A stretch of DNA of 64,000 nucleotides from Budvicia diplopodorum. Lineage in GTDB: Bacteria; Pseudomonadota; Gammaproteobacteria; Enterobacterales; Enterobacteriaceae. The notes beneath the pieces were generated by a model, which saw nothing but the letters and a program-made list of their open reading frames with translations, was not told the DNA's origin and searched no databases. The DNA lies in the NCBI RefSeq assembly GCF_009800925.1, contig NZ_WOYF01000006.1:140860-204859 (forward strand). Reading direction: 5' to 3'. A program made the translations under genes and the position numbers. This document shows positions 48,198-58,813 of this stretch, piece after piece. Position 1 is the first letter of the stretch. The number at the start of each line of letters is the position of its first letter.

Positions 48198-48974
48198 TTA
48201 CAACGTCACGTTGAATAATTGGCTAAAATTCCGCGTGGTCACTTCTGCCAGCTCGGCCACATCAACCCCTTTCAGTACCGCAAGATATTCAGCCACGTCT
48301 CTAACATAGGCCGGCTGGTTCTCTTTACCACGGTGTGGCACCGGAGCCAGATAAGGCGAATCGGTTTCGATTAACATCCGCTCTAACGGCACATAGCGGG
48401 CAACCTCACGCAGCGCATCCGCATTGCGGAAGGTAACAATGCCTGAAAACGAAATATAAAAACCGATATCCAACAGCTGCCTGGCGGTGTCGCAGTCTTC
48501 AGTAAAACAGTGCAGCACGCCGCCGCATTCTTCCGCTTTTTCGTGTTTTAGAATTGACAGCGTATCGGCACGTGCGTCACGGGTATGAACAATCACCGGT
48601 TTACCCAACTGACGCCCTATTTGTATATGCTGGCGAAAGCAGGTTTGCTGCAGCTGAAGGTTATCCTTTTGATAAAAATAGTCCAGACCGGTCTCGCCCA
48701 GCGCAACTACCCGCTCGTCAGATGCCAACCGTAGTAGCTCCTCGGGTTGATAGACTTCGTCTAAGTTCAACGGGTGGGCACCGCAGGAAAGGTACACCTG
48801 CGGATAGCCTGAAACCATCGATTTCAGGCTATTAAAACCGGACAGCGTGGTTGACACGGCCAAACACGCACCAACGCCCCGCCGTTTGGCGGCTTCGAGA
48901 ACGCTGTCTAAATTGGTATGCAGGCCTTGATAATCCAGCGCATCAAGGTGGCAATGGGAATCAACTAAATACAT
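48198..48974 (-). CDS. ycfH: TatD-family metal-dependent hydrolase (YcfH)
   Basis: The 258-residue TIM-barrel hydrolase has the metal motif VDSHCHLD at the start, GETGLDYFY, VIVHTRDA, LHCFTED and LIETDSPYLAPVPHRGKEN. The family includes DNases and D-aminoacyl-tRNA deacylase candidates; the substrate of YcfH is not established. It is the last gene of mltG-tmk-holB-ycfH, as in E. coli, where ptsG follows; here the RNA-repair pair follows instead. Confidence 0.94.
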   Translation of the reverse strand: MYLVDSHCHLDALDYQGLHTNLDSVLEAAKRRGVGACLAVSTTLSGFNSLKSMVSGYPQVYLSCGAHPLNLDEVYQPEELLRLASDERVVALGETGLDYFYQKDNLQLQQTCFRQHIQIGRQLGKPVIVHTRDARADTLSILKHEKAEECGGVLHCFTEDCDTARQLLDIGFYISFSGIVTFRNADALREVARYVPLERMLIETDSPYLAPVPHRGKENQPAYVRDVAEYLAVLKGVDVAELAEVTTRNFSQLFNVTL

Positions 48975-49003
48975 AGGGGAAATTAACTCGTTTCAATAAA
49001 AAA

Positions 49004-49981
49004 TCAGGCTAATAGCTCATCGGCCTGATTAAGCATGTTGGTCAATAGCAGTTCCCGGTTAACTCCGGCAACGGACAACAAATCGTGGCGGCAATTGAGC
49101 CACTTCTGGATTATCTGATTAAACGTCACCGAAGAGGCTAGCTCAGCCATATTTTGAATGATAGCAGTGAAATCCTGATTCACAATGAACGTCGCCGCTC
49201 CCTGCTGGTATTTTAAAACGTCTAGCAAGAGAGAAACTGCCCAGTGAATGCGCTCGTCAGCATTGTCATGATTCAATAACGCAAGCAGTGACAGTAGATC
49301 CCGTTGCTGAAAAGCCACGCCTAAGCCACGGCAAACCGCTTCGCGTTTTCCCCAGATGTCTGAGGTTAGTAGCTGTTGCGCGGCAATGGGTGCGCCATGG
49401 CTCAAACGCAAAGCGGTCTTTAAGCTATCACGTTGGCCTGCATTCTGGTGTGTCAGCCATTTAACGCTGAATTCTTCATCGGGACAAGATAACAGCCAGT
49501 GGAAACAACGGCTGCGTATCGTGGCCAATAAGCGTGACGGATCGTAACAACCCAGCAGGAAGTAGGTATCTTTTGGCGGCTCTTCCAGCGTTTTAAGCAA
49601 TGCGTTTGCGGCGGCTTCGCTAAGCAGCTCAGACTGAGGGATCCAAGCAACCTTTAGCCCGCCCTGTTGGGAGTGAGAATAGAGGGTTTCAGTCAGTTGG
49701 CGGATCTGGTCTACGCCAAGCGCACTTTTGCCCTTTTCCGGCTCCACAACCAGCCAGTCGGGGTGCGTTCCAGCTTTCATCAAATTGCAGCTATGGCAAA
49801 CGCCACAGGTTTTTTCACCGTTGCGATGTTGGCACATCAGCCAACGGCCTAACGCCTGTATCAGTGGCTCATCTCCACAGCCCGGAACCGACTGGATCAA
49901 TAATGCATGATGATTACGCTCAGAGGCGTATTGAGCAACTAGTTGCTTATAAACCGGCGTTAACCACGGATACCAAATCAC
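49004..49981 (-). CDS. holB: DNA polymerase III subunit delta'
   Basis: HolB is the delta' stator subunit of the clamp loader. The 325-residue protein has a degenerate P-loop (QSVPGCGDE, not expected to hydrolyse ATP), the zinc module [17 protein letters not shown] (four cysteines from about residue 50), and the SRC motif ATIRSRC used as an arginine finger in trans. It overlaps the tmk stop by four bases. It is slightly shorter than E. coli HolB (334) at the C-terminus. Confidence 0.95.
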   Translation of the reverse strand: MIWYPWLTPVYKQLVAQYASERNHHALLIQSVPGCGDEPLIQALGRWLMCQHRNGEKTCGVCHSCNLMKAGTHPDWLVVEPEKGKSALGVDQIRQLTETLYSHSQQGGLKVAWIPQSELLSEAAANALLKTLEEPPKDTYFLLGCYDPSRLLATIRSRCFHWLLSCPDEEFSVKWLTHQNAGQRDSLKTALRLSHGAPIAAQQLLTSDIWGKREAVCRGLGVAFQQRDLLSLLALLNHDNADERIHWAVSLLLDVLKYQQGAATFIVNQDFTAIIQNMAELASSVTFNQIIQKWLNCRHDLLSVAGVNRELLLTNMLNQADELLA

Positions 49982-50610
49982 TTAACCTGCTCCAACCATT
50001 GTTGCATCGCCTGACGGATATCTGCCGTAACGTCGTCAAGAGGTTGTGAAGCATCGATAGTGATAATGGCATCATTACCTGAGGCTAACTCAAGATAACA
50101 CGCTCTGGTGCGTTCAAAGAAGGCTAACGACTCTTTTTCAATGCGATCAAGCTCGCCTCGTTGCCGGGCCCGCTGTAAACCAATTTCTGGAGGAAGATCG
50201 AGATATAAGGTCAGATCCGGATAGAAATCACCCAGAATGGTGTCTCGCAATGCCGTCATCAGTTTACTATCAATACCGCGGCCGCCGCCCTGATAGGCTT
50301 GAGAAGAGAGATCGTGCCGATCGCCAACTACCCAAGCTCCGCGCGCTAATGCAGGCTTAATCACATTATCAATCAGCTGAATTCGTGAAGCGTACATCAT
50401 CAATACTTCGGCTTTATCCGTCAGTATTTCGCCTTCAACGCCCTGCTTAACCAGCTCGCGCAATTTCTCTGCCAGCGGCGTTCCTCCCGGCTCGCGGGTA
50501 AAGACAATATCCTGAATCCCTTTGGCTTTCAGCTCAGCAACAATGGTATCCCGGGCAGTAGTTTTTCCTGCACCTTCAAGCCCTTCGATAACAATGAATT
50601 TACCACTCAT
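49978..50610 (-). CDS. tmk: Thymidylate kinase
   Basis: Tmk phosphorylates dTMP to dTDP. The 210-residue product has the P-loop [11 protein letters not shown], the DR(Y/H) motif [17 protein letters not shown] and a lid arginine-rich segment [12 protein letters not shown], as in E. coli-type (class II) enzymes. ATG 50610 gives the exact family start [10 protein letters not shown]; the in-frame ATG at 50619 overlaps the mltG stop as ATGA and has AGGA just upstream, so initiation there is also possible. Confidence 0.96.
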   Translation of the reverse strand: MSGKFIVIEGLEGAGKTTARDTIVAELKAKGIQDIVFTREPGGTPLAEKLRELVKQGVEGEILTDKAEVLMMYASRIQLIDNVIKPALARGAWVVGDRHDLSSQAYQGGGRGIDSKLMTALRDTILGDFYPDLTLYLDLPPEIGLQRARQRGELDRIEKESLAFFERTRACYLELASGNDAIITIDASQPLDDVTADIRQAMQQWLEQVK

Positions 50611-50615
50611 AACGA

Positions 50616-51635
50616 TCATTTTCCTGCACGTAAAATTTGAAGATAGCTGCGCACGGCCTGATTATGGCTTTGTAAGTTAGTGGTAAAAGTATGACCACCT
50701 TTACCGTCCGCAACAAAATACAGGTAAGGCGTATTTGCCGGATGCGCCGCCGCTTTTAATGAAGCAACGCTCGGCATCGCAATTGGCGTTGGCGGCAGCC
50801 CGTTGATAACGTAAGTGTTGTAATCCGTTGGCGTGGCCAGATCTTTGTGGGTGATATTGCCGTTATATTGACTACCCATACCGTAAATTACCGTCGGATC
50901 GGTCTGTAACTTCATTCCAATACGCATGCGGTTAATAAACACCGAGGCCACTTTATCCCGTTCAGAATCCAAAGCCGTCTCTTTTTCAATGATAGATGCC
51001 ATGATCATCATTTCATAAGGTGTTTTATAAGGTAGGTTTTCAGCTCTGCCGAGCCATACTTCATCCACAGTGGCTTTCATCCGTTCGTGGGCTCGCTTAA
51101 GCAATGAAATATCCGTGGTACCGGCAGTGTAATTATAGGTGTCCGGGTAGAACCAGCCTTCCGGATGCTTAGGATCGTTAATCTCAAGGCGCTCAGCAAT
51201 ATCGCTATTGTTCAAATTTTTTAAGGTCTGATTGATATATGGCGCTTCGGCTAGCAGCTGCAGCCAGTCCTGCATTTTCAATCCTTCGATAAATCGAATC
51301 GAGAACTGTGCTTCTTTACCGGAACGGAGCAATAGAAGTAAATCTTTAATACTCATTCCCGGAGTTAATTTATAGGTTCCTGCTTTGAAGCCAGCTAATT
51401 CAGGCTTAGCCCGTAATAACCATGGAAAAGGTTTGATATTCTCGACAATCTTCTTATCTACCAGCAGTTGAGCTAAGCCCACCCGCCCGGTGCCCGCAGG
51501 CAGAGTAAAGTAAGCGTCCTGTTGAATAGTTAACGCAGTTTCTGCGTAGCTCTGTAGCCATTTATAGCCAGAAAAAAGTCCGGCAGCTCCGGCCAGTATA
51601 AGTACTGCAAAAATCCCTATAATTTTTTTCTTCAT
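50616..51635 (-). CDS. mltG: Endolytic murein transglycosylase MltG
   Basis: MltG (YceG) cleaves nascent glycan strands at the inner membrane and may set glycan length. The protein has one N-terminal membrane helix ([19 protein letters not shown]), a LysM-like portion and the YceG domain with catalytic Glu in [21 protein letters not shown] and [19 protein letters not shown]. Three in-frame ATGs (51653, 51647, 51635) precede the membrane helix and none has a good ribosome-binding site; the third (MKKKIIG) is used here. E. coli has pabC directly upstream; it is absent. Confidence 0.94.
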   Translation of the reverse strand: MKKKIIGIFAVLILAGAAGLFSGYKWLQSYAETALTIQQDAYFTLPAGTGRVGLAQLLVDKKIVENIKPFPWLLRAKPELAGFKAGTYKLTPGMSIKDLLLLLRSGKEAQFSIRFIEGLKMQDWLQLLAEAPYINQTLKNLNNSDIAERLEINDPKHPEGWFYPDTYNYTAGTTDISLLKRAHERMKATVDEVWLGRAENLPYKTPYEMMIMASIIEKETALDSERDKVASVFINRMRIGMKLQTDPTVIYGMGSQYNGNITHKDLATPTDYNTYVINGLPPTPIAMPSVASLKAAAHPANTPYLYFVADGKGGHTFTTNLQSHNQAVRSYLQILRAGK

Positions 51636-51707
51636 CGTTTTGGCCATTATCATCGAGATGTTATCAGGAACGCGTTAACTATCATTAAGCATTCCCCGAT
51701 TCTATAA

Positions 51708-51743
51708 GTAAAACGGCCCGGTGAATATACCGGGCCGTTTATT
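51708..51743 (-). terminator. Terminator of fabF
   Basis: A perfect 12-bp stem AAACGGCCCGGT / ACCGGGCCGTTT (51711-51722 and 51729-51740) followed on the minus strand by TTTTACTT. It lies 34 bases after the fabF stop, in the place where pabC starts in E. coli, and separates the fab cluster from mltG. Confidence 0.9.
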
Positions 51744-51773
51744 TACTCATTAGAGAAGATATCCGCTCTGAGC

Positions 51774-53015
51774 CTATATTTTACGGAACAAAACCGAACC
51801 GTTAGTACCGCCGAAACCGAATGAATTACATAACACATATTCCATTCCATTGACCTGACGAGCTTCGTGCGGAACAAAATCAAGATCGCAACCTTCATCC
51901 GGATTATCCAGATTAATGGTTGGAGGGATAGCCTGATCGCGCAGTGCAAGAATAGAGAAAATCGACTCTACCGCACCAGCAGCACCCAACAGGTGGCCGG
52001 TCATGGATTTGGTTGAGCTAACCATAACCCGCTTGGCATCCTGTTTAAATATGCTCTTCACTGCCGAGGCTTCTGCTTTATCACCGGCATGAGTTGAAGT
52101 GCCATGGGCATTAACGTAAGCAATTTGTGACGGGGTCACGTTAGCATCACGTAATGCGTTTTCCATAGCTAACGCTGCTCCGGCGCCATCTTCAGGAGGT
52201 GAAGTCATATGGTAAGCATCGCTGCTCATACCAAAACCAACAACTTCAGCATAAATTTTCGCACCGCGCTTTTTGGCGTGTTCATACTCTTCCAGCACCA
52301 TAATGCCGGCACCGTCGCCAAGTACGAAACCATCGCGGTCTTTATCCCACGGACGGCTTGCGCCCTGAGGATCATCATTTCGGGTTGAAAGTGCGCGTGC
52401 AGCACCAAATCCGCCAACGCCTAACGGCGTGCTGGCTTTTTCTGCCCCACCGGCCAACATAACATCTGCGTCGTTATGCGCAATAATTCTTGCCGCATGA
52501 CCAATATTATGTACGCCTGAAGTACAGGCCGTAGCGATAGAAATACTCGGGCCTCTTAGTCCATAAATAATGGAAAGATGACCTGCGATCATATTCACAA
52601 TAGTTGAAGGCACAAAGAACGGGCTTACTTTACGAGGGCCACCGGTCATTAGTGCGCTGTGGTTCTCTTCAATTAAGCCTAAACCACCGATTCCTGAACC
52701 AATGGCGGCACCCATACGCGGTGCATTTTCTGCGGTTACTTCAATACCGGAATCTTGCATTGCCTGCATACCGGCAGCAATACCATATTGAATGAAGGCA
52801 TCCATTTTTCTCGCATCTTTGCGTGAAATGAATTCTTCACAGTTAAAACCTTTAACTAAACCAGCAAAACGCGTTGCGTAGGCGCTAGTATCGAAATGGT
52901 CAATAAGGCTAATACCACTCTGCCCAGCAAGGAGAGCCTTCCATGTAGTCTCTACAGTGTTGCCGACAGGGGATAACATGCCCATACCAGTCACTACAAC
53001 TCGACGCTTAGACAC
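51774..53015 (-). CDS. fabF: 3-oxoacyl-[ACP] synthase II
   Basis: FabF (KAS II) condenses malonyl-ACP with acyl-ACP and elongates palmitoleate to cis-vaccenate. The 413-residue thiolase-fold enzyme has the nucleophile Cys164 in [12 protein letters not shown], His in [11 protein letters not shown], and His in [12 protein letters not shown], forming the Cys-His-His triad. Length matches E. coli FabF. It is preceded by acpP with an 84-base gap and followed by a strong terminator. Confidence 0.97.
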   Translation of the reverse strand: MSKRRVVVTGMGMLSPVGNTVETTWKALLAGQSGISLIDHFDTSAYATRFAGLVKGFNCEEFISRKDARKMDAFIQYGIAAGMQAMQDSGIEVTAENAPRMGAAIGSGIGGLGLIEENHSALMTGGPRKVSPFFVPSTIVNMIAGHLSIIYGLRGPSISIATACTSGVHNIGHAARIIAHNDADVMLAGGAEKASTPLGVGGFGAARALSTRNDDPQGASRPWDKDRDGFVLGDGAGIMVLEEYEHAKKRGAKIYAEVVGFGMSSDAYHMTSPPEDGAGAALAMENALRDANVTPSQIAYVNAHGTSTHAGDKAEASAVKSIFKQDAKRVMVSSTKSMTGHLLGAAGAVESIFSILALRDQAIPPTINLDNPDEGCDLDFVPHEARQVNGMEYVLCNSFGFGGTNGSVLFRKI

Positions 53016-53099
53016 GCTGAATCCTCCAAAGAGGGATAATTTGAATTAGGAAATGAAGAAAAACTTAGGCGGTCGAGTGACCGCCTAGATATGTTCAGA

Positions 53100-53336
53100 T
53101 TACGCGTTAGCAGCAGTGATATAATCAATCGCTGCTTGAACAGTAGTAATCTTCTCTGCTTCTTCGTCTGGAATCTCAGTATCAAACTCTTCTTCCAGAG
53201 CCATAACCAGTTCAACGGTGTCAAGAGAATCAGCACCGAGGTCTTCTACGAAAGAAGCGGCGTTCTTAACTTCTTCTTCTTTAACACCCAGTTGCTCAAT
53301 AATAATTTTCTTAACACGTTCTTCGATAGTGCTCAT
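53100..53336 (-). CDS. acpP: Acyl carrier protein
   Basis: The 78-residue acidic four-helix protein carries growing acyl chains on a phosphopantetheine attached to Ser37 in the invariant [12 protein letters not shown]. It is nearly identical to E. coli AcpP. GGAAATTTAAGAG precedes the ATG. The 152-base gap to fabG may contain its own promoter; TTGCAT (minus strand, 53404-53409) with TAAACT 16 bases further on is a weak candidate. Confidence 0.98.
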   Translation of the reverse strand: MSTIEERVKKIIIEQLGVKEEEVKNAASFVEDLGADSLDTVELVMALEEEFDTEIPDEEAEKITTVQAAIDYITAANA

Positions 53337-53488
53337 ACTCTTAAATTTCCTATCAAAACTCGCTAACGCGATGGTTTTCGTAGTTTATTCAATGTTGAAA
53401 AAGATGCAACCAAATAACGGCTGGTCGAACCACAATTTTAAACTTTTTGCCCAAAACTGACTCAAATTGCTTAAAAAATTAGCGATTC

Positions 53489-54223
53489 TTAAAGCATGTA
53501 CATGCCACCATTCACGTTTAAGGTTTCACCCGTAATATATCCAGCTTCATCAGAGGCTAAAAATGCAGCAGCGCTGGCTATCTCTTTTGCTTCGCCCAAG
53601 CGATTAGCTGGGACTTGTGACAAAATGCCTGACCGTTGTTCGTCTGTCAATGCACGCGTCATATCGGTTTCAATAAAACCGGGCGCGATAACATTAACGG
53701 TAATACCTCTGGAGGCAACTTCACGCGCCAGCGACTTGCTAAAACCAATTATACCAGCTTTAGCTGCCGCGTAGTTAGTCTGCCCTGCATTACCCATTGT
53801 ACCAACAACTGAGCCAATAGTAATTATCCGTCCATAACGTTTTTTCATCATTGCACGCATAACTGCTTTTGATAGGCGAAAAACCGACGTCAAATTCGTG
53901 TCAAGAATGTCTTGCCACTCATCATCTTTCATTCTCATTAGCAGATTATCGCGAGTGATACCTGCATTATTGATCAGAATGTCAATTTCACCAAATTCAG
54001 CACGAATAGTATTAAGCGTAGTTTCAATAGATGCGGAATCGGTCACATTCAGCGCCAATCCTTTTCCATTTTTGCCTAAATATTCACTAATAGCTTCAGC
54101 GCCCTTTTCTGACGTTGCGGTTCCAATTACGGTGGCACCTTCAGAAACGAGTTTTTCAGCTATCGCTCGGCCAATCCCACGGCTAGCACCGGTGACCAAA
54201 GCAATTTTTCCGTCTAATCTCAT
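53489..54223 (-). CDS. fabG: 3-oxoacyl-[ACP] reductase
   Basis: FabG reduces beta-ketoacyl-ACP with NADPH. The 244-residue short-chain dehydrogenase shows TGASRGIGRAIAE for the cofactor, NNAG, and the catalytic Ser138, Tyr151, Lys155 (GSVVGTMGNAGQTNYAAAK). It has the same length as E. coli FabG and lies between fabD and acpP as expected. Confidence 0.97.
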   Translation of the reverse strand: MRLDGKIALVTGASRGIGRAIAEKLVSEGATVIGTATSEKGAEAISEYLGKNGKGLALNVTDSASIETTLNTIRAEFGEIDILINNAGITRDNLLMRMKDDEWQDILDTNLTSVFRLSKAVMRAMMKKRYGRIITIGSVVGTMGNAGQTNYAAAKAGIIGFSKSLAREVASRGITVNVIAPGFIETDMTRALTDEQRSGILSQVPANRLGEAKEIASAAAFLASDEAGYITGETLNVNGGMYML

Positions 54224-54255
54224 TCATTTCCCCTTTACGATTATTCTGTTCTAAC

Positions 54256-55185
54256 TTACAGCTCAAGCGCACTTTGTAAATTAGCAGGATCGTTCACCGC
54301 CGCAGCGGATAACGTATCGACAATTCGTTTCGTTAATCCGGTTAATACTTTACCCGGACCAACTTCTAATAAATAAGTAATATCTTCGGCCGCCATACGC
54401 TCAACGGTTTCAGTCCAACGAACCGGATTGTATAGCTGGCGAACTAGCGCACTACGAATAGCCTCAGCATCGGTTTCAGCTTTAACGTCAACGTTATTAA
54501 TTACCGTTATCTGAGGCGCATTAAATGCGATGGCTTTTAACGCTTCGGCTAATTTATCTGCCGCTGGCTTCATTAACGCACAGTGAGAAGGCACGCTAAC
54601 GGGTAAAGGTAGAGCACGTTTGGCACCCGCCTCTTTACAGGCTGCGCCTGCTCGCTCTACGGCTTCTTTATTGCCTGCGATAACCACTTGCCCCGGTGAA
54701 TTAAAATTCACTGGAGAAACAACCTGCCCTTGAGCAGACTCTTCACAGGCTTTAGCAATAGCATCGTTGTCCAATCCGATAATAGCGGACATCGCACCGG
54801 TGCCTTCAGGAACCGCTTCTTGCATCAGCTTACCGCGAAGTTCGACTAAGCGAATTGCATCTTTAAAATCTAATACGCCAGCACAAACTAATGCGGAATA
54901 TTCACCAAGGCTATGCCCGGCCAAAACCGCAGGCGTTTTACCGCCCTGCTGCTGCCATACTCGCCAGATTGCCACTGACGCGGCCAATAACGCCGGCTGG
55001 GTTTGCCACGTTTTATTCAATTCAGTTTCAGGCCCTTGTTGAACCAGATCCCATAAATCGTAACCTAAAGCGTCAGACGCTTGCGCAAAAGTCTGCTGTA
55101 CAATCGGAAAGCTATCCGCCAGCGCGGACAGCATTCCTACCGTCTGTGACCCCTGCCCGGGGAACACTATTGCAAATTGACTCAT
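54256..55185 (-). CDS. fabD: Malonyl-CoA:ACP transacylase
   Basis: FabD loads malonate from CoA onto ACP. The 309-residue protein has VFPGQGSQTVGML near the start, the nucleophile Ser92 in GHSLGEYSAL, His201 region VPSHCALM and the active-site Gln near the N-terminus. The frame is open to 55203; ATG 55185 gives the family start MSQFAIVFPG and has GGA upstream. It is preceded by fabH with a 34-base gap. Confidence 0.96.
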   Translation of the reverse strand: MSQFAIVFPGQGSQTVGMLSALADSFPIVQQTFAQASDALGYDLWDLVQQGPETELNKTWQTQPALLAASVAIWRVWQQQGGKTPAVLAGHSLGEYSALVCAGVLDFKDAIRLVELRGKLMQEAVPEGTGAMSAIIGLDNDAIAKACEESAQGQVVSPVNFNSPGQVVIAGNKEAVERAGAACKEAGAKRALPLPVSVPSHCALMKPAADKLAEALKAIAFNAPQITVINNVDVKAETDAEAIRSALVRQLYNPVRWTETVERMAAEDITYLLEVGPGKVLTGLTKRIVDTLSAAAVNDPANLQSALEL

Positions 55186-55219
55186 TATTGTTTTTCCAAA
55201 CAAAAGTTTCAGACAAAAA

Positions 55220-56173
55220 TCAGAACCGGATTAACGCAGAGCCCCAGGTAAATCCACCGCCGAAGGCTTCAAGAATAATCAAATGGCCTCGTTGGATCCG
55301 ACCGTCTCTCACCGCTTCATCTAACGCTGCCGGAACCGACGCGGCTGAAGTATTACCATGACGATCCAAAGTAATAACCACTTTTTCCATTCCCATTCCC
55401 AGCTTTTTCGCCGTGGCAGAGATAATGCGTAAATTAGCCTGATGTGGCACTAACCAGTCCAGCTCAGATTTATCAATATTATTGGCAGTCAGAGCCTCAT
55501 CAACGATATGCGCCAACTCGGTAACTGCAACTTTAAATACGTCATTCCCTTTCATGGTCAAATAATCCGACTTAGACGGATCAACCCGATCGTGATTAGG
55601 CAACGTGAGCAGATCGCCATAACGGCCATCCGCATGAAGATGGGTAGAGATAATTCCCGGCTCTTGTGAAGCGCCGACAACAATGGCTCCTGCACCATCA
55701 CCAAATAGAATGATCGTACCGCGGTCTTGTGGATCCAACGTCCGACTTAATGCGTCAGAACCAATAACCAGCGCTTTCGCTACAGCACCATTTTTCACAT
55801 ATTGATCGGCAATACTAATAGCGTAGGCGAACCCGGCACAGGCTGCTGCAACGTCAAATGCGGCAGCATCTTTAATACCTAAATAATTCTGAACTTCGCA
55901 AGCCGCACTCGGGAAGGCGTTACTGGAAGAGGTGGTTGCAACAATAATCAACCCGATCTCATCTTTGTCTATACCGGCCATTTCAATAGCTTTATCAGCC
56001 GCATGGCAAGCCATGGTGGCGACAGTTTCATTTGGTGCTGCTATATGACGCTGACGGATCCCTGTACGAGAAACAATCCAGTCGTCTGTTGTATCTACCA
56101 TCTGCTCTAGATCGGCATTGGTTCGTACCTGTACAGGCAGATAGCTACCGGTACCAAGAATTTTTGTATACAT
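55220..56173 (-). CDS. fabH: 3-oxoacyl-[ACP] synthase III
   Basis: FabH (KAS III) starts fatty acid synthesis by condensing acetyl-CoA with malonyl-ACP. The 317-residue enzyme has Cys112 in [10 protein letters not shown], His in [11 protein letters not shown] and Asn in [12 protein letters not shown], the Cys-His-Asn triad, at E. coli positions. It lies six bases after plsX, suggesting coupling. Confidence 0.97.
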   Translation of the reverse strand: MYTKILGTGSYLPVQVRTNADLEQMVDTTDDWIVSRTGIRQRHIAAPNETVATMACHAADKAIEMAGIDKDEIGLIIVATTSSSNAFPSAACEVQNYLGIKDAAAFDVAAACAGFAYAISIADQYVKNGAVAKALVIGSDALSRTLDPQDRGTIILFGDGAGAIVVGASQEPGIISTHLHADGRYGDLLTLPNHDRVDPSKSDYLTMKGNDVFKVAVTELAHIVDEALTANNIDKSELDWLVPHQANLRIISATAKKLGMGMEKVVITLDRHGNTSAASVPAALDEAVRDGRIQRGHLIILEAFGGGFTWGSALIRF

Positions 56174-56179
56174 GAACGA

Positions 56180-57208
56180 TCAGTCACTCTTAGGTAATAC
56201 AGCCTGAAGACGAGCAGCAATTTGCGTAGGAACGTTCCGCTCCACGGCCTGTATGGCCTGCTCAATGGCTACGGTGAAAGCCTGTTGGTTTGCAGCGCCG
56301 TGACTTTTAATCACCGTACTGCGTAATCCTAACAGACAGGCTCCATTATATCGATCGGGATTTAAATGCCCGAAACGTTTAGACAAACTCTTTTTGAACC
56401 AATAACCAATGAGTTTTGCCCACCACGGACGTTTTGTTTTACCTGACGATAATAATGAAAGAAATACTCGAACTACGCCTTCCAATGTCTTTAACGTTAC
56501 GTTACCGACAAAACCATCACATACTAGCACATCAGTTTCACCAGTCAGAAGATCGTTCCCTTCCAGATAGCCAATATAGTTTATCTGTTGTGCATTGCGG
56601 AGTATAGCCGCGGCAGCCTGAATGTTATCAAGCCCTTTAGTTTCTTCTTCACCAATATTCAACAGCGCAACCCGAGGGTTAGGGATCTGCAGAATTTCCT
56701 CTGCCATTACCGCGCCCATCACCGCAAACTGAACCAGCATTTCGCTATCGCATTCAACGTTAGCCCCCAAATCCAACAATAACGTTTTACCGCCATTCTG
56801 GTTGGGTACCGCAGTCACTAATGCCGGACGCTCGATTCCCTCTAAGGGCTTTAGCATCAATTTCGACAGCCCCATCAGTGCGCCGGTATTTCCTGCGCTG
56901 ACGCAGGCCTGAGCCTGCCCCTCTTTCACTAAATCTAAAGCAATACGCATAGAGGTGCCGCGGCTATTTCTGATGGCGGATGACGGTTTCGCGTCGTTAG
57001 CAATCATTAATTCGGCTGGGATAACTTGAAGTCGTTTGAGAATATCGGGTTTGCTATTAACTAACAGGGGTTCGATGGTGGAAGGATCGCCAACAAGCTG
57101 AAGAATGAGGGCTGGATTAGAAGCCAATGCCTGCAAAGATGCAGGCACTGTAACGCAGGGACCGAAGTCCCCGCCCATAGCATCTAACGCAATGGTTAGA
57201 CGAGTCAA
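56180..57208 (-). CDS. plsX: Phosphate acyltransferase PlsX
   Basis: PlsX makes acyl-phosphate from acyl-ACP for the PlsY step of phospholipid synthesis. The 342-residue protein begins [14 protein letters not shown] and has [40 protein letters not shown] and [13 protein letters not shown], all diagnostic. It is 14 residues shorter than E. coli PlsX at the C-terminus. It follows rpmF by 11 bases in the same direction. Confidence 0.96.
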   Translation of the reverse strand: MTRLTIALDAMGGDFGPCVTVPASLQALASNPALILQLVGDPSTIEPLLVNSKPDILKRLQVIPAELMIANDAKPSSAIRNSRGTSMRIALDLVKEGQAQACVSAGNTGALMGLSKLMLKPLEGIERPALVTAVPNQNGGKTLLLDLGANVECDSEMLVQFAVMGAVMAEEILQIPNPRVALLNIGEEETKGLDNIQAAAAILRNAQQINYIGYLEGNDLLTGETDVLVCDGFVGNVTLKTLEGVVRVFLSLLSSGKTKRPWWAKLIGYWFKKSLSKRFGHLNPDRYNGACLLGLRSTVIKSHGAANQQAFTVAIEQAIQAVERNVPTQIAARLQAVLPKSD

Positions 57209-57219
57209 GGTATCGCCGA

Positions 57220-57390
57220 TTACTTAACGATTACCTTGCGGCCACGGTAGTAACCGTCAGCTGTGATGTGGTGACGCAGGTGGGTTTCACCTGAGACTTT
57301 ATCCACAGATACTGCGGCAGTAGTCAATGCATCATGTGAACGACGCATGCCACGTCTTGAACGGGTACTTTTATTCTGTTGTACGGCCAT
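57220..57390 (-). CDS. rpmF: 50S ribosomal protein L32
   Basis: The 56-codon frame reads [20 protein letters not shown] and then [20 protein letters not shown] followed by [16 protein letters not shown]. It is one residue shorter than E. coli L32 and otherwise matches along its length. GAGTAAGGTCG lies before the ATG. The order yceD-rpmF-plsX-fabHDG is conserved widely and couples ribosome and lipid synthesis genes. Confidence 0.97.
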   Translation of the reverse strand: MAVQQNKSTRSRRGMRRSHDALTTAAVSVDKVSGETHLRHHITADGYYRGRKVIVK

Positions 57391-57406
57391 CGACCTTACT
57401 CCTCGG

Positions 57407-57928
57407 TTACTTTTGCTTTAAACTGGCTAATACGGCGAATGGATTTGGTTTGTCTGCCTCAGGGGACAGTTGACCAAATATCATGTCCGCGTCGGACACT
57501 TCACAGTGTTCATATTCATGAACCGGTGCTATTGGCAAAGAAAGGATAAGTTCATCCTCAATCAGTGCCAGCAAATCGATTTCGCCAAAGTTATCGACTT
57601 CGATTGGCTCATAGCCTGCCGGTAATGCTTCTGCCTGCTCATCATTTTTGATCGGGCTGAAACAATACGTTGCGTGAACGGTATATTCAAAGTTGTGATT
57701 ACAGCGCTGGCACATCAGCGTTACTGGAACGCTCGCTTTGCCTGTAATAACAACTAAACGTTGATTATCAATATTAAATGATACTTCTACGTCGATATCA
57801 CTATCCACACTTACTACTGATTCGGCTAAACGCACGGCCCGATCGGCTGAGTAAATTCCAGCGTAATCGAGACTTTTCTGAGCCGTACGAAGCGGATCAA
57901 TAGTTAAGGGTAATTTTACCTTTTGCAT
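57407..57928 (-). CDS. yceD: YceD (DUF177), large ribosomal RNA subunit accumulation protein
   Basis: The 173-residue protein has the E. coli length, begins [20 protein letters not shown], and carries a Cys-x2-Cys pair in MCQRCNHNF, probably part of a metal site, followed by an acidic region and the end [11 protein letters not shown]. YceD family members are needed for normal 23S rRNA accumulation; the mechanism is unknown. It is the first gene of the yceD-rpmF-plsX-fab cluster. The gap upstream (57929-58164) corresponds to where E. coli encodes the RNA SraB, but I see no feature that proves it here. Confidence 0.94.
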   Translation of the reverse strand: MQKVKLPLTIDPLRTAQKSLDYAGIYSADRAVRLAESVVSVDSDIDVEVSFNIDNQRLVVITGKASVPVTLMCQRCNHNFEYTVHATYCFSPIKNDEQAEALPAGYEPIEVDNFGEIDLLALIEDELILSLPIAPVHEYEHCEVSDADMIFGQLSPEADKPNPFAVLASLKQK

Positions 57929-58164
57929 AGGGCGCGCATATTAACGTTGTAATGGCTGATAGTCAAAGAAAAAGCACGTAAATCACCTGCATTTAACATC
58001 TCAGCGCTTAAGATGGGCCATAGTTTAAGGTAGCCCGCCCTATTTCGCCATCCTTTTAATCAGGATTTAACCAATAATAAGCATAAAATGAGCGAAACAA
58101 AATGTAACTCTATTATGGGCTACGATAGACTATACGGCCCAACGCAGTGCTATCAGGTATCACT

Positions 58165-58761
58165 ATGTCATCGTTAGTCTTAGCTTCAACCTCATCCTAT
58201 CGGATGGCTTTGCTCGAAAAACTCGGTATCCCGTTTATTGCCGTCGCACCGAATATTGATGAACAGGCTAAAGAAAATGAAACGGCAGAGCATTTAGTGG
58301 TTCGTTTAGCAATAGAAAAAGCAACAACGGTGGCAATCAGCCATCCTGACGGCTTAATTATTGGTTCCGATCAGGTTTGCGTACTCAATAACCAAATAAC
58401 GGGCAAACCACATAACAAAACCAATGCCATGATTCAGCTATCTCAGGCCAGCGGCCAGTGCATTACTTTTTACACTGGATTATGCCTATATAATGGGAAG
58501 TCAGGCCAATATGAAGCGCTGTGCGAAACCTTTGAGGTCCATTTTCGTCAACTGACAGAGAGTGAAATCAGCGCTTATTTAGATAAAGAACGGCCGTGGA
58601 ACTGTGCTGGCAGTTTTAAATGTGAAGGGTTGGGTATCGCCCTGTTTGACAGGCTGGCCGGAAGCGACCCCAATACCTTAGTCGGCCTACCTTTAATCTC
58701 ATTGACGAAATTATTGATAAAAGCGGGTATCAATCCCCTGACCTATCAATCTGGTCGGTAG
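58165..58761 (+). CDS. yceF: Maf-like 7-methyl-GTP pyrophosphatase YceF
   Basis: YceF is a Maf-family house-cleaning pyrophosphatase that prefers m7GTP. The 198-residue product has LVLASTSSYRMALLEKLGI, PNIDEQAKENE, the catalytic IIGSDQVCVLN and TFYTGLCLY, and CAGSFKCEGLGIALF. ATG 58165 gives the family start; an earlier ATG at 58147 is in frame. It is divergent from yceD, as in E. coli. Its stop codon lies in the left arm of an inverted repeat (58755-58797). Confidence 0.94.
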   Translation: MSSLVLASTSSYRMALLEKLGIPFIAVAPNIDEQAKENETAEHLVVRLAIEKATTVAISHPDGLIIGSDQVCVLNNQITGKPHNKTNAMIQLSQASGQCITFYTGLCLYNGKSGQYEALCETFEVHFRQLTESEISAYLDKERPWNCAGSFKCEGLGIALFDRLAGSDPNTLVGLPLISLTKLLIKAGINPLTYQSGR

Positions 58762-58797
58762 CGATATTTCTTCTATATATAGCTACATCGCTACCGA
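58755..58797. repeat. Inverted repeat spanning the end of yceF
   Basis: TCGGTAGCGAT (58755-58765) and ATCGCTACCGA (58787-58797) are perfectly complementary around a 21-base AT-rich loop. The left arm includes the last codons and stop of yceF. It lies between the convergent yceF and rluC and may serve as a weak terminator, though no T run follows. Confidence 0.65.
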
Positions 58798-58813
58798 CGC
58801 ATTTAGCACGATA

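Noticed and set aside
57929..58164. Possible SraB small RNA upstream of yceD
   Set aside because: The position matches by synteny, but I saw no terminator or conserved sequence that would support it.
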